Assembly: GCF_014203895.1 (NCBI RefSeq)
Contig: NZ_JACHJY010000002.1
Span: forward strand, 558,001 to 622,000
Direction of reading: 5' to 3'
From: Streptomyces nymphaeiformis
Lineage (GTDB): Bacteria; Actinomycetota; Actinomycetes; Streptomycetales; Streptomycetaceae
Length of the DNA: 64,000 bases
Below are positions 17,649 through 27,208 of the stretch, one piece after another. Within the stretch, counting starts at the first letter, position 1; each line of letters begins with the position of its first letter. The notes below the pieces were generated by a model, which saw only the letters and a list, made by a program, of their open reading frames with translations, was not told the origin of the DNA and did not search any database. Position numbers and translations under genes: made by a program.

Positions 17649-17666
17649 CCGTCTGCAGGCAGACGG
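17649..17666. promoter_or_regulatory. Short palindrome upstream of the M15 peptidase gene
   Basis: CCGTCTGC-AG-GCAGACGG is perfect but for a 2-base centre. It lies about 120 bases upstream of the peptidase start and 94 bases past the end of the next gene, so it could be an operator or a weak terminator. Confidence 0.3.
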
Positions 17667-17759
17667 CCGTGCTGACGCCGGTCGCGCACCGGGCCGGACG
17701 TGCGCCGTTCCGCAGAATCGGACGCGCGCTCGGCCCGGTGTGTCACGTCGGCTCCGGTG

Positions 17760-18644
17760 CTACATCTGCTTCAGCTCCGCGTACACCGCCTCCGCGATGG
17801 CCGCCGTCGCGTTCTCCGCGAACAGGATCGTGTAGTGGTTGGTGTCGTCGACCCGGCGGGTGGTGATCCGGTCCGGAGAGAGGCCGCCCCCGGCCAGACG
17901 CCCCTCGTCGTAGAGCCCCTGAGGCTCGTTCATCACCCCTCGCTCCGCCCACAGCATGGTGCCGCGCACCTCCGGCCGGTGGATGGCGGCCAGCGTCTCG
18001 GCGTCGCCGATGGGGCCCGCGCCGTCGGCACGGATCGCTTCCAGGACGCAGCTGCTGCGCATCTCCGGGGGCTCGCCGGTCACGTCGCGGTCCACGTACG
18101 CCTCGACGTGCGGGCCCCAGTGGTCCGTGAAGGCCGGGTGCTCACGGAAGAGCGCGCGGTACGCGTCGCCGTCCGGGAAGGTCGTCTTGAGCCGGCGCAT
18201 CGCCGGGCCGATGACCGACTCGATCACCTCGTCGAGGTCCGCGCCGCCCGGAATCGGGAAGCCGAGGCCACCGTCGACGAGAACCACGCGCGGGAAGCGG
18301 TCCGGGTGCCGCGCGGCGGCCACCGCGGTGGTGAAGGCCCCCAAGGAGTGCCCGACGAGCAGCGCCTGACGCAGACCCAGGTGATCGAGGACGGCGAGGA
18401 CGTCCTCGACGTGGGCCTGGATGCCGTAGGGAGCCGGCAGACCGGCGCTGTGGGCCCGGCCGCGCAGGTCCGGGGCGTACAGATCGATGTCGCCGAGCCG
18501 CTCGGCGACGGCGCCGAAGGCCAGGCTGTTGCCCGTGATGCCGTGCACGGCGATGACCGCAGGCCCTTCTCCCGGCCATCGGGTCACGGCGAGGTCGCCT
18601 CCTCGTACGGGGACGGCGAGTTCCTCCGGAGTGCGCGTGGTCAT
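17760..18644 (-). CDS. Alpha/beta hydrolase
   Basis: A 294-residue hydrolase of the general esterase/lactonase type. The oxyanion motif is VHGITG near 35, the nucleophile elbow VGHSLGAF is near 98 and the catalytic His is in DTNHYTILF near 274. I chose the ATG at 18644 because GGGAGAGG lies 5 bases upstream; a longer frame from 18659 lacks a good ribosome site. No signal peptide is seen, so it is cytoplasmic. The substrate is not predictable. Confidence 0.85.
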   Translation of the reverse strand: MTTRTPEELAVPVRGGDLAVTRWPGEGPAVIAVHGITGNSLAFGAVAERLGDIDLYAPDLRGRAHSAGLPAPYGIQAHVEDVLAVLDHLGLRQALLVGHSLGAFTTAVAAARHPDRFPRVVLVDGGLGFPIPGGADLDEVIESVIGPAMRRLKTTFPDGDAYRALFREHPAFTDHWGPHVEAYVDRDVTGEPPEMRSSCVLEAIRADGAGPIGDAETLAAIHRPEVRGTMLWAERGVMNEPQGLYDEGRLAGGGLSPDRITTRRVDDTNHYTILFAENATAAIAEAVYAELKQM

Positions 18645-18753
18645 GCGGACCTCTCCCATCTGTTCGGTCTCCTGCTGCCCGGCGCGGCGAGACCGCCCGC
18701 GGCCATGGAGACGGTCGGCACGAAGCGTGTCCCGAGAACGGCCACGGGTTCAA

Positions 18754-18770
18754 GGCCTGGGCCCCAGGCC
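18754..18770 (-). terminator. Small hairpin downstream of the decarboxylase reading frame
   Basis: GGCCTGG-GCC-CCAGGCC is a perfect 7-bp stem in the 298-base gap 18645-18942, which otherwise shows no gene. It may end decarboxylase transcription; the loop is short. Confidence 0.4.
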
Positions 18771-18942
18771 GGCAGCCACGGGCCGGCGGAGGAGTACGGT
18801 GCGCTCGCGCAGCAGGGCCGCCGGCCAGGCCGAGGCACTGCGCGCGGCCCGGCCGCTGACCCGTGGCTCCGGGGTGTGCGGTGCTGCTGACCGTCGCGTC
18901 CCTGCGGGCGACGGCTCCTGCCCATCGCGGCGACCTGCCTCG

Positions 18943-21665
18943 TCAGGCCGTGGACGCCCCCGAGGCCCCTGACGTCCCGGCGCCCGGCTCCGCGGCCGCC
19001 TCCTCCAGCGCCGCCTCCACGAACACGCGGTAGCCGCGCACCGGGTCGAAGCCGTGGATCTCCTTGGTGTCGAGGGCGTCCAAGAAGTCGAGGATGTCCT
19101 TGCTGAACTCCTGACCCGGGACGAGGACCGGGAAGCCGGGCGGGTACGGGGTGACGAAGATCGCCGAGACGACCGGCCTGCCCGCGTCGAGGTGGCGGCG
19201 GGCCTCTTCGGAGGTCACGAACTCGCAGAGCTCCTCGCGGTAGGCCATGTAGTACGGCTTGCGCATGTCGCCGTCGCCCCCTCGGGGTCGGCGCGGAAGG
19301 CGGCGTGGAAGCGGGAGAAGTCCGGCAGCGGCGGATGGTCGTGGGCGAGCGAGTCGACCTCGAGGTCGAAGGCCTGCCGCTGCTCCGGCGCCAACTGGGC
19401 GACTCCGTCCTCCAGTTCCTCGGCGATGCCGATCAGCGCGCGCAGCAGTTGCGCGGCGGCGCTCCGGGTCGTCCCGATGTTGGTCATCGCGAGGACCGTG
19501 TTGCGGGTGGTCTTGTTGACCTGGATGCCCCAGCGGTCCATCAGGTGCCGGTGCTTGAAGGTGTCGCCGTCGATGCCGGTCGCGGAGATCTCGATGGTCA
19601 GCCGGCACGGGTCGAGCACGAACTCGTCGGTGCGCCACGCCTGTTCCATCGCCACCGGCCCGATGTGCAGCGGGTCCTCGCGGCCCGACGGGCGGTACGG
19701 GTCCGGGATCAGGTCGCTGCTGGCGAGGACCCGGAAGTACTTGGAGAGCAGCGGATGCCCGGCGATCCGGTCGCGCAGGGTCATGGCGAGTTCGACCTGC
19801 CGCAGGACCAGCTCGAAGCCCTCCAGCTCGACCTGGCGCCGGCCGATGTCGAGCGAGGCGAGGATCTGGTAGTTGGGCGAGGTCGAGGTGTGCGTCATGT
19901 ACGCCTCCTCGCTGCGCCGGCTGAAGTCGTCGTCGTAGACGTGGATCATCGAGCCCTGGCGCAGGGAGGTCAGGGTCTTGTGCGTCGAGTGGGTGGCGTA
20001 CGCGCGGATCCTGACCCGGTCCGGGTCAGGGAGCAGCGGCTCGTTCACCAGCTCCTCGTCGGTCATGCCCTGGATCTGCTCGCGATGCGCCTCGTACTCG
20101 GCCCGGTACTCCGCCGTGCCCAGGCGCGCGGCGATCGCGTCCGCGGACGCCATCGCGGTCCGGTGCCGGTAGACCGGGTGGAAGCGGGCGAAGGCGAACC
20201 ACGCCTCGTCCCACAGGAAGACGAGATCCGGCTTGATGGCCAGGCACTCGGTCATCACCCGCTGGACGTCGTAGACGACGCCGTCGAAGGTGCAGTTGGT
20301 GAGCGAGATCATCCGGACCTTGTCGAGCCGGCCCTCGCGGCGGTAGGCGAGCAGGGTCCGCTTGATGTCGGCCAGCGGGATCGCGCCGTACATGGCGTAC
20401 GCGTCGAGCGAGTAGCCGTCCAGGTACGCGACGTGGGATCCGGCCATCACCTGCGCGTAGTGGTGCGACTTGTGGCAGTTGCGGTCGACCAGGACGACAT
20501 CGCCGGGCGCCACCAGCGACTGCGTGACGATCTTGTCGGCGGTGGAGGTCCCGTTGGTCACGAAGTACGTCCGCCGCGAGCCGAAGGCGCGCGCGGCCAG
20601 GTCCTGCGCCTCCTTGATGGGGCCGTGCGGCTCCAGGAGCGAGTCGAGGCCGCCGGAGGTCGCCGAGGTCTCGGCCAGGAAGAGGTTCAGACCGTAGAAG
20701 TTGGCCAGGTCGTGGATCCACGGAGAGTGGACCACCGAGTTGCCGCGGGAGACCGGCAGCGCGTGGAAGACACCGGCGGGCATGCGCGCGTACTGCAGGA
20801 GGGCCGAGTAGAACGGGGTCCGGTACCGCTTGCCGACCCCGCGCAGGATCGTCAGGTGCAGGTCCAGGACGTCCTCCTGCTGGAGGAAGACCGAGTCGAA
20901 GTCGCGCCCGATCTCGGTGGCGAGATGCTCGACGGAGGCCTGCTCGACCAGGTACAGGTCGAGTTCGGGCCGCGCGTCGCGGACCGCCCGGGCCAGGATC
21001 CGGGCCCGCTCCGCCGCGGTGAAGTACTCGATGTCCGGGACGTCGAGCGCGGGCACCAGATCGTCGAGGAGCGTCAGGTCGAGCGCGGAACGGCCGCGGA
21101 AGTCGGGCCGGACGACGACGGCCTGGATCCACGGGTTGACCAGGACCGCGACCATCGCGTCGACGAAGCTCGGCACCGCGACCACGTCGTAGACGAACGG
21201 GTCCTCGGGGCGGCGGATCGCGCGCAGTTCACCGGCGATCTTCGTCCGCTCGGCCTCGGAGAGATCGGCCACCACCAGCACGTCGAACCGGGGACGCCTG
21301 TCCACGGCGGCCTCCGGTTCGTCGACGGGCGGCGCCTCCACCCCCGTCACCGCCGCCGAGACCTTCACGTCCCCGATCAGACCGCGCCCGATCCGTTCCG
21401 CCTCCCGGCTCAGCTCCAGGTACGTCTCGGGTACCGCGAGCGCGCGCAGCGTCGCCGCCGCCTGCCGCCCCGGATGGCTCAGGTAGTACGTGAGCACGTC
21501 GGCGTCCGCGAGGCCCTGCTCCAGCTCGGCCTGCCCCCTGCTCCGCTCGGCGGGGTCGAGGTTCGGCATCGCGAGATGGCGTGCGGTGTCCGCGATCGAC
21601 CACCAGAGGTCGGTGAGCAGCTGCGAGACGCTGTTGTAGGCGGAGAGTCCCGGTCCCGGTCCCAT
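18943..21665 (-). pseudogene. Orn/Lys/Arg decarboxylase, broken by a frameshift near its 3' end
   Basis: A large PLP-dependent amino-acid decarboxylase of the arginine/lysine/ornithine family, about 905 residues if repaired. The first frame (21665 down to 19215) has the N-terminal wing domain, the PLP domain (AETSATSGGLDSLLEPHGP, FVTNGTSTADKI, FLWDEAWFAFARFHP) and the cofactor lysine in YATHSTHKTLTSLRQGS. Near 19267-19285 it shifts: the frame ends in unrelated residues while DMRKPYYMAYREELCEF, PVSAIFVTPYPPGFPVLVPG and the normal C-terminus continue one frame over to the stop at 18943. One missing base beside the GGGGG run explains it. Either a real mutation or a sequencing error; the rest of the coding sequence looks undamaged. 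Confidence 0.8.
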
Positions 21666-21840
21666 GAGCATCGGCTCCCTGGTCGCACGGCGATCGCACG
21701 GCGCGGGCAGCCGTGACCGCACGGCGCACACAGCCGTGTACGGAGATGCTGGGGCCGGGCGCATCGCACCGCATTCCAGGCATCTCGACGGCCTCGCGAG
21801 CCAGTGCCGTGGGCAGGTCGGGCAAGGGCCGGATCCGAAC

Positions 21841-22734
21841 CTAGCCGAGTGCCGGAGGGGGCTCGGCTGGGCGGCGTCCCCAGGCCGAGATCAGCGGCGC
21901 GAGTGTCAGGTCGAGTTCGCCCGCGTGGATGGCGGCCAGGTGCGCGTCGATCTCGGCGTCGTCGGCCAGACCGGCCGCGAGCAGCTCGCCGCGCACGTGC
22001 CGGATGGTCGCCGCCTCCAGCCGGTCGCAGGCCGGCCCGCCCACCGGGAAAGAGCCCGCCGCGGCGACGTCCACCAAGCCGGCCTCGCGCAATGCCCGCG
22101 GCAGTGTCCGGCCGTAGCGCAGGTCCGCGCCGCGTCGCGCCAGCAGTTCCCGGACCGCGTCGCGCAGCCGGTTGGCCCGGCGCTGCGCGGGGCCGCTGTC
22201 GTCCAGGCACGCCAAGGGCTGCAGAGCGGTGTCGGCGTCCTCGATCAGCAGCCAGCCGCCGGGCCGCAGCGCCGCCGCCATCGTGGCCAACGCGCGAGCC
22301 CGGTCGGGTACATGGACCAGCACGAGCCGTGCGTGCACCAGATCGAACGTCCCCGGCTCCGGGGGCGGATCAGCGGCGACGTCGTGCCGGCGCACCTCGT
22401 ACCCGTCGCCTGCCTTCAGCCACGACGGGTCGATGTCCGTGGCCAGCACGTGACCGGTCGGACCGACGGCCGCCGCGAGCGCCTCCGGGATGCCGGGGCC
22501 ACCGGCCCCCACTTCCCAGCAGCGCGAGCCGGCCCCGACCCCCAGTCGATCGAAGTGCCCGCGGGTCACGCCGTCGAACAGCTCGGCCAGCCAGACGAAT
22601 CGCTCGCCCGCCTCGGCACGCGCGTTGTCCAGCAGATACCCGCGGGCGGGGGCGGACTCTCCACCGGGCGTGGCAGTCCCCCCTGTCGGATCCGGTCGGT
22701 CGTCGACGTGCGGCGGTCGGGGCGAGGAGGTCAT
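21841..22734 (-). CDS. Class I SAM-dependent methyltransferase
   Basis: A 297-residue methyltransferase. After a disordered N-terminus of about 45 residues comes motif I, CWEVGAGGPGIPEAL, near residue 75, an acidic ribose-binding position in LATDIDP near 98, and motifs DLVHARLVLVHVPDRA near 130 and LRPGGWLLIEDAD near 156. The architecture resembles actinobacterial small-molecule methyltransferases; the substrate is unknown. It is next to the broken decarboxylase on the same strand, 176 bases away. Confidence 0.85.
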   Translation of the reverse strand: MTSSPRPPHVDDRPDPTGGTATPGGESAPARGYLLDNARAEAGERFVWLAELFDGVTRGHFDRLGVGAGSRCWEVGAGGPGIPEALAAAVGPTGHVLATDIDPSWLKAGDGYEVRRHDVAADPPPEPGTFDLVHARLVLVHVPDRARALATMAAALRPGGWLLIEDADTALQPLACLDDSGPAQRRANRLRDAVRELLARRGADLRYGRTLPRALREAGLVDVAAAGSFPVGGPACDRLEAATIRHVRGELLAAGLADDAEIDAHLAAIHAGELDLTLAPLISAWGRRPAEPPPALG

Positions 22735-22925
22735 GCCTCCATGGTCGACCTTCCCGGGCCGCCGGCGCACGTCAACGGCGAAGCCCGCGCGACACACGCC
22801 GGCGAGGACGGTCCCCCCCGCCGTGGGCGAACACCCCGAGGGTGGCCCGGTCCGTCGTCCACGTAGGCGCCCGGGCCGGGCCGCAGGGGAGGGGACCGCG
22901 CGGCCCGGCCCGGAGTCGGTGGGGG

Positions 22926-23253
22926 TCACACGTAGATGGACTTGGCCTCCAGATGGGCGGCGAGCGCTTCCGGACCGAGGTCGCGGCCGTGGCCACTCGA
23001 CTTGACGCCACCGAAGGGCGCCGCGATGTCGGGGAGATAGCGGTTCACGCCGATCGTGCCCGTGCGCACCCGGCGGGCGACGGACCGGCCGCGCTCGGGA
23101 TCGGACGTCCACACCGACCCGCCCAGCCCGTAGTCGGACTCGTTGGCGATGCGCACCGCGTCGTGGCCGCCGTCGTAGGCGATCACGGACAGCACCGGGC
23201 CGAAGATCTCCTCCTGGGCGATGGTCGAGGTGTTGTCGACGTCGGCGAAGACG
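22926..23253 (-). pseudogene. Aldehyde dehydrogenase, C-terminal fragment only
   Basis: About 109 residues match the C-terminal fifth of NAD-dependent aldehyde dehydrogenases: VFADVDNTSTIAQEEIFGPV with the conserved EEIFGPV, then NESDYGLGGSVWTSD and APFGGVKSSGHGRD. The catalytic Cys and Glu regions are absent. The homology stops abruptly near 23253, where a fragment of another gene starts on the opposite strand, so this is a deletion remnant and should not encode an active enzyme. Confidence 0.8.
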
Positions 23254-23463
23254 GTGGACGGCGGCCTCGGACTCCTCGGCGGTCCGGTGCTGATGATCGC
23301 CAACTATCCGACGCTGACCGGCAGCAGGCTCACCTGGGTCAACGCACTGCCCTGGGCACTGCCCGCAGCCGCCGCGGTGGGCGCGATCGCCGCGGGGAGC
23401 CGGTCGGTCGGAGCCGCCTCCGCGGTGGACCGGGCGGAAACGGCGCCCACGCGGACGACGTGA
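23254..23463 (+). pseudogene. APC-family amino acid permease, C-terminal fragment
   Basis: The frame reads GGPVLMIANYPTLTGSRLTW, then VNALPWALPAAAAVGAIAAG and a polar tail ending in TGA. This is the pattern of the last transmembrane helices and tail of APC-type amino acid/polyamine permeases. It joins the aldehyde dehydrogenase fragment at about 23253, and both have lost their N-terminal parts. One deletion across a divergent gene pair gives exactly this arrangement. The family call is from pattern only. Confidence 0.55.
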
Positions 23464-23595
23464 GCGGCGTCCCGCAACCCGCCCCGCCCTGCTGCTCCCA
23501 GGGAGAGATTCCGGCGCATCCTCCGCGACGGCCGTAGCTCCGTCACCGCCCTCACCCTCATCGAAGAACTCACCACCACGGAGGTTCGAACTCCC

Positions 23596-24213
23596 ATGCG
23601 TACCCTCGCCATCGCGGCCGTGCAGACCGCGCCCGTTCCGTACGACACCGAGGCCACCTGGCACCGGTTCGCCGAACGGGTGCGCAGTGTCCGGACGCTG
23701 TTCCCCCACGTGGAACTCGTCATCGTGCCGGAGCTTTTCCTCGCCTCCGTGGGCCCGCTGCCGGCGGAGACCCCCGACGGATGGCCGGCAGAGGCCGCTG
23801 AGCCGGTGCCCGGCCCGCTGACCGACCGGCTCGCGAAGCTGGCCAGGGAGACCGGGCTCTGGCTGGTGCCCGGCACCGTGATCGAACGCGCCGAGGACGG
23901 CCGGATCCACAACACCGCCCTCGCGATCTCACCGGAGGGCGAGATCGCGGCCCGCTACCGCAAGGTCTTCCCCTGGCAGCCCTACGAACCCGCCGCGCCG
24001 GGCGACTCGTTCACGGTCTTCGACATACCCGGCAAGGGCCGTGTCGGCCTGGCCATCTGCTACGACGGCTCCTTCCCCGAGACCGTGCGCCAGCGGGTCG
24101 TTCCGCGTCCCGGAACGGGCGCGGGACCAGGACTGACGAGAGGCGCCTGGCGGAAAAAATCCCAGGCCAGGCGCCTCTCTTTCACATCGGCCGCCGTCTA
24201 TCGTGCCGAGTAG
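23596..24213 (+). pseudogene. Carbon-nitrogen hydrolase (nitrilase family), truncated at the C-terminus
   Basis: The first 166 or so residues are a good nitrilase-superfamily N-terminus from the ATG at 23596: catalytic Glu in VIVPELF near 45, Lys in RYRKVFPWQPY near 120 and Cys in GLAICYDGSFPE near 155. Homology stops at about 24093, just after the cysteine, where a 7-bp inverted repeat (24099-24117) begins. The frame then runs through the terminator of the next gene to a TAG at 24213. About 100 residues, including the C-terminal fold, are missing. It lies 132 bases after the permease fragment and was probably its operon partner. Confidence 0.75.
24138..24179 (-). terminator. Strong terminator after the subtilisin gene
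   Basis: A perfect 14-bp stem (GAGAGGCGCCTGGC at 24138-24151 with 24166-24179), 14-nt A-rich loop and T-rich flank lie 19 bases beyond the minus-strand protease stop; it can also stop plus-strand transcription. Confidence 0.9.
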
Positions 24214-26993
24214 CCGAAGGCCACGTCGTTGGCCGGGAGGCCACCGGAGCCGGGCTTGTACGTGGTGGTGGCAGCGACCGTGCCGCCCTGCGTCACGTTG
24301 GACATCGGCAGCGCGTAGAGCGCGCCCGTGGCCAGGGGCCCGAAGGGCATGCCCACGTACAGCTTGGTCGCCGTGAAGTGGATGCTCTTGCCCAGGGACT
24401 GGTTGGCGCCGGGGGGACCGGGGATGCCGTCGCCGTCGCCGGCCTCGATCCAACGGTCGTTCGGACCGGCCGAGCCGGCCAGCGAGAACGTGTGGACCGC
24501 GCCCGCGTTGGCGACGGTGCCGATGTCCTCGCCGGGCGTTCCCACGGCGAGCCGCATGGACGCCACGGTGCTCACCGAACCGGGGGCGGTGTTGACGGCG
24601 GTGAGGTACTCGCCCATGCGGTCACCGGTCTCGGAGGTGCCGGACACATCATCCTCCGCGGTGCCCTGCTTGAGCTCCCGCAGGTAGCTCCAGGTGCCGT
24701 CGGGCTTGATGCGGATCTGCACCACACGGCCCGCGTTGGCACGGTCCTCCGTGCCGACCGTCACGCTCTCACCGGGCGCACCGATCGCCAGGATCGACTC
24801 CGTGGCGGCTGCGGCGCCGGTGGCCCGGAACGGGGCCATGGCCACCGCGTACCCGAACTGGTCGCCCGCCTCGGAACCGCCGGAGATGGCCGCGTTGTCC
24901 TGGTCGAGCCAGCTCAGTGGCAGAGGGTGGCCGGCGGAGTCGAAACGGTTGGCGTCGAAGATCATGACGGCGCCGGCCTTCGCCGTGCTGCCGAGGGCCT
25001 CGTTGGGGGCGCCGATGGCGATGTAGTTCTGGTCGGCGGCCACGGACCAGCCGAAGAGGTCGCCCGCCTCGGGGTCACCGGACACACCGGCCGTCGACTG
25101 GCTCAACGCCAGGCTGGTCGTGCCGTACACGTAGAACGCGGAACCCGCCTGCGTGACGCTGCCGATGGCTTCACCGGGCAGGCTGATGACCAGGTACGGC
25201 CGGCCGGCGTCGTTCACCGCGGCCGCGATCCTGTGGCCCATCCGGTCGCCCGCCTCGGACGCCGAGCCCGCGATCGCACCCGTGCCGGTGCCCTGTTCGA
25301 GGTGCGTGGCCTTCAGGGTGCCGGTGCCCAGGCCCCCGGCCGCGCCGTACAGGATGTCGACGAAGCCGGCGTCGGTGGCGGTGCCGACGGTCTCGCTCGG
25401 GGTTCCCGCGACGAGGTCGGTGAAGCCGTCCTTGTTCCAGTCGATGGTGGCCAGGGTCTCGCCGAAGTAGTCGTCCGCCTCGGAGCCGCCCGGCACCCAG
25501 TCCAGGTCCTGGCTGATCTCCGCGGTGCCCTTGCCGCCGCCGTACACGATGCGGATCAGGCCGGCCTTCGCGTCCGCGCCGACGGTGGCCTGGGGGTCGG
25601 AGACCGCGATGTCCTCCGCGCCGTCACCGTTGAAGTCGGTCATCCCGGCCGGCTTCGGGGTGGTGCCCCCGCCGCTGACAGCGGCACCGAGGTCGATCCG
25701 CGGGGTGGTGGCACCGGTGTAGACGATGTTCCGGCCGCTGCTCTTCAGCAGGGCCGTCAGGTCGGCGATGCTCTTGGTGGGGAAGGCCTGCTTGAGCACC
25801 GCGTAGGCGCCGGCCACGTGGGGCGCGGCCATGGAGGTGCCGTTCTTGGAGGCGTAGGCGCCGCCGGGCACGGAGGAGACGATGCTCGTGCCGGGGGCGA
25901 ACAGGTCGAGCAGCGGGCCCCGGTTGGTGAAGGCGGACAGCTCGTCGTCGTCGGTGGTCGAGCCGACCGTGACGGCGGAGGAGATGCAGCCGGGCATGCT
26001 CACCGCGTCGGTGTGCCCGTTGTTGCCGGCCGCGATCACGGTGGCCACGCCGGCGCTCAGCAGGCTGTCCACGATCGGCTTGCGCAGATCGGTGTCGCAG
26101 GCGGTGGTGTAACGGCCGTTGCCGAGGCTGAGGTTGGCCGAGACGATCGGCGTACCGGCCTGCTTGAGCTTCAGCACGTGCTCGAGGCCCTTGAGCTGTG
26201 CGCTCTGGTAGCTGCCCACGCAGGGGGCGATGCCGCCGCAGAACTCCTCGGTGGTGAACTCGCTGAAGACCTGGATGGCGACGATGTTGGCGCCGGGCGC
26301 CACACCGTGCTTGGGAGCGCCCGTGATGCCGGCGCCGTTGCCCGCGGCGATACCGGCCACGTGGGTGCCGTGGTCGCAGGCGGCCATGGTCGCGCAGGGG
26401 CCGGCCGCGGTGTCGGCGGAACCGGTGCCCTCCTGCGTGTCGGCGCCGTTCGGGCACAGGCTGACGACGCCGCTCTCGGCATCGCTCGGCGAGAAGCACG
26501 CCTCGGCCACGACCCGGTTCTTCAGGAACGGGTGGCTGACCTCGACGCCGGTGTCCAGGACGGCGACCGCCTGGCCCGCTCCGGTCTTGCCCGCGGCGAA
26601 GGCGTCGTCACCGCCGATGAGCGGGATGCTCTGGTCGAGGGTCGGCGGTTCGACCTTGTCCTCGGTGACGCTGACCACGCCCGGCTTGGCAGCGAGTTGG
26701 TCGAGGCCGGTCCGGTCCACCTTGAGGGTGACCACCGGCACGGTCTCGAATGCCTGCTTCGTCTCGCCGGCGGTCGCCGCGTCGGCGACGTCCGCGAGGG
26801 TCTCCGTGACGACGTTGACGCGGACCTTGCCGCCGCCCGCGGTCTGGTCGTAGAGCGGAGGGTCGACCGGGTCGGCCGCGGCTTCGGCCACTGTCGCGGT
26901 GCTCAGCGGTGTGACGGCGTGGGCCGGTATCGCGGCGCCGAGGGTCGCGGCCGTCATCGCGGTGACGACCGTCGCCCAGATCGTTCTCTTCAT
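24198..26993 (-). CDS. Secreted subtilisin-like serine protease (S8) with FG-GAP repeats
   Basis: A 931-residue exported protease. The signal peptide is about 1-26. A propeptide follows, then the S8 domain with Asp in AVAVLDTGVEVSHP near 148, His in DHGTHVAGIAAG near 212 and Ser in NGTSMAAPHVAGA near 390. The C-terminal half, from about 455, is a string of FG-GAP/integrin-like beta-propeller repeats such as DFNGDGAEDIAVSDP and DWNKDGFTDLVAGTP, with recurring GSEAGDxFG. Such repeats bind calcium and often mediate adhesion or substrate targeting. The ATG at 26993 has a GAGG site. Single-gene unit with its own terminator. Confidence 0.93.
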   Translation of the reverse strand: MKRTIWATVVTAMTAATLGAAIPAHAVTPLSTATVAEAAADPVDPPLYDQTAGGGKVRVNVVTETLADVADAATAGETKQAFETVPVVTLKVDRTGLDQLAAKPGVVSVTEDKVEPPTLDQSIPLIGGDDAFAAGKTGAGQAVAVLDTGVEVSHPFLKNRVVAEACFSPSDAESGVVSLCPNGADTQEGTGSADTAAGPCATMAACDHGTHVAGIAAGNGAGITGAPKHGVAPGANIVAIQVFSEFTTEEFCGGIAPCVGSYQSAQLKGLEHVLKLKQAGTPIVSANLSLGNGRYTTACDTDLRKPIVDSLLSAGVATVIAAGNNGHTDAVSMPGCISSAVTVGSTTDDDELSAFTNRGPLLDLFAPGTSIVSSVPGGAYASKNGTSMAAPHVAGAYAVLKQAFPTKSIADLTALLKSSGRNIVYTGATTPRIDLGAAVSGGGTTPKPAGMTDFNGDGAEDIAVSDPQATVGADAKAGLIRIVYGGGKGTAEISQDLDWVPGGSEADDYFGETLATIDWNKDGFTDLVAGTPSETVGTATDAGFVDILYGAAGGLGTGTLKATHLEQGTGTGAIAGSASEAGDRMGHRIAAAVNDAGRPYLVISLPGEAIGSVTQAGSAFYVYGTTSLALSQSTAGVSGDPEAGDLFGWSVAADQNYIAIGAPNEALGSTAKAGAVMIFDANRFDSAGHPLPLSWLDQDNAAISGGSEAGDQFGYAVAMAPFRATGAAAATESILAIGAPGESVTVGTEDRANAGRVVQIRIKPDGTWSYLRELKQGTAEDDVSGTSETGDRMGEYLTAVNTAPGSVSTVASMRLAVGTPGEDIGTVANAGAVHTFSLAGSAGPNDRWIEAGDGDGIPGPPGANQSLGKSIHFTATKLYVGMPFGPLATGALYALPMSNVTQGGTVAATTTYKPGSGGLPANDVAFGYSAR

Positions 26994-27098
26994 ATTGCCT
27001 CGGTGAGCAGGGGGCGCGTCATGGCCAGGCCCGTGGGGAAGCAGGCATGGCGCAGCCCGGGGAGATGTGGGGTGGCGATGTGGTGAAAGACCTCGGCG

Positions 27099-27141
27099 GA
27101 ACGGGCCGGGCGGCGAGAGGTGTCCGCCACCCGGCCCGTTC
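27099..27141 (-). terminator. Terminator after the phospholipase A2-domain gene
   Basis: GAACGGGCCGGG (27099-27110) pairs perfectly with 27130-27141 around a 19-nt loop, in the gap between the PLA2 gene stop and the protease start. Confidence 0.8.
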
Positions 27142-27208
27142 ACGCCCGAGGGGCGTGCTCCGTCAGGAGGTCGTGCCGTACGTCGTCAGAAGGTGCGCTG
27201 ACCTGTGA

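Noticed and set aside
18644..18659. Longer start (18659) for the alpha/beta hydrolase
   Set aside because: Its ATG overlaps the GGGAGAGG ribosome site that serves the ATG at 18644.
24378..27086. Very long open frame on the plus strand opposite the subtilisin gene (about 900 codons)
   Set aside because: It is the shadow of the real gene in GC-rich DNA: low-complexity Gly/Arg/Val/Asp content, no family motif, while the minus strand has a full S8 catalytic triad and FG-GAP repeats.
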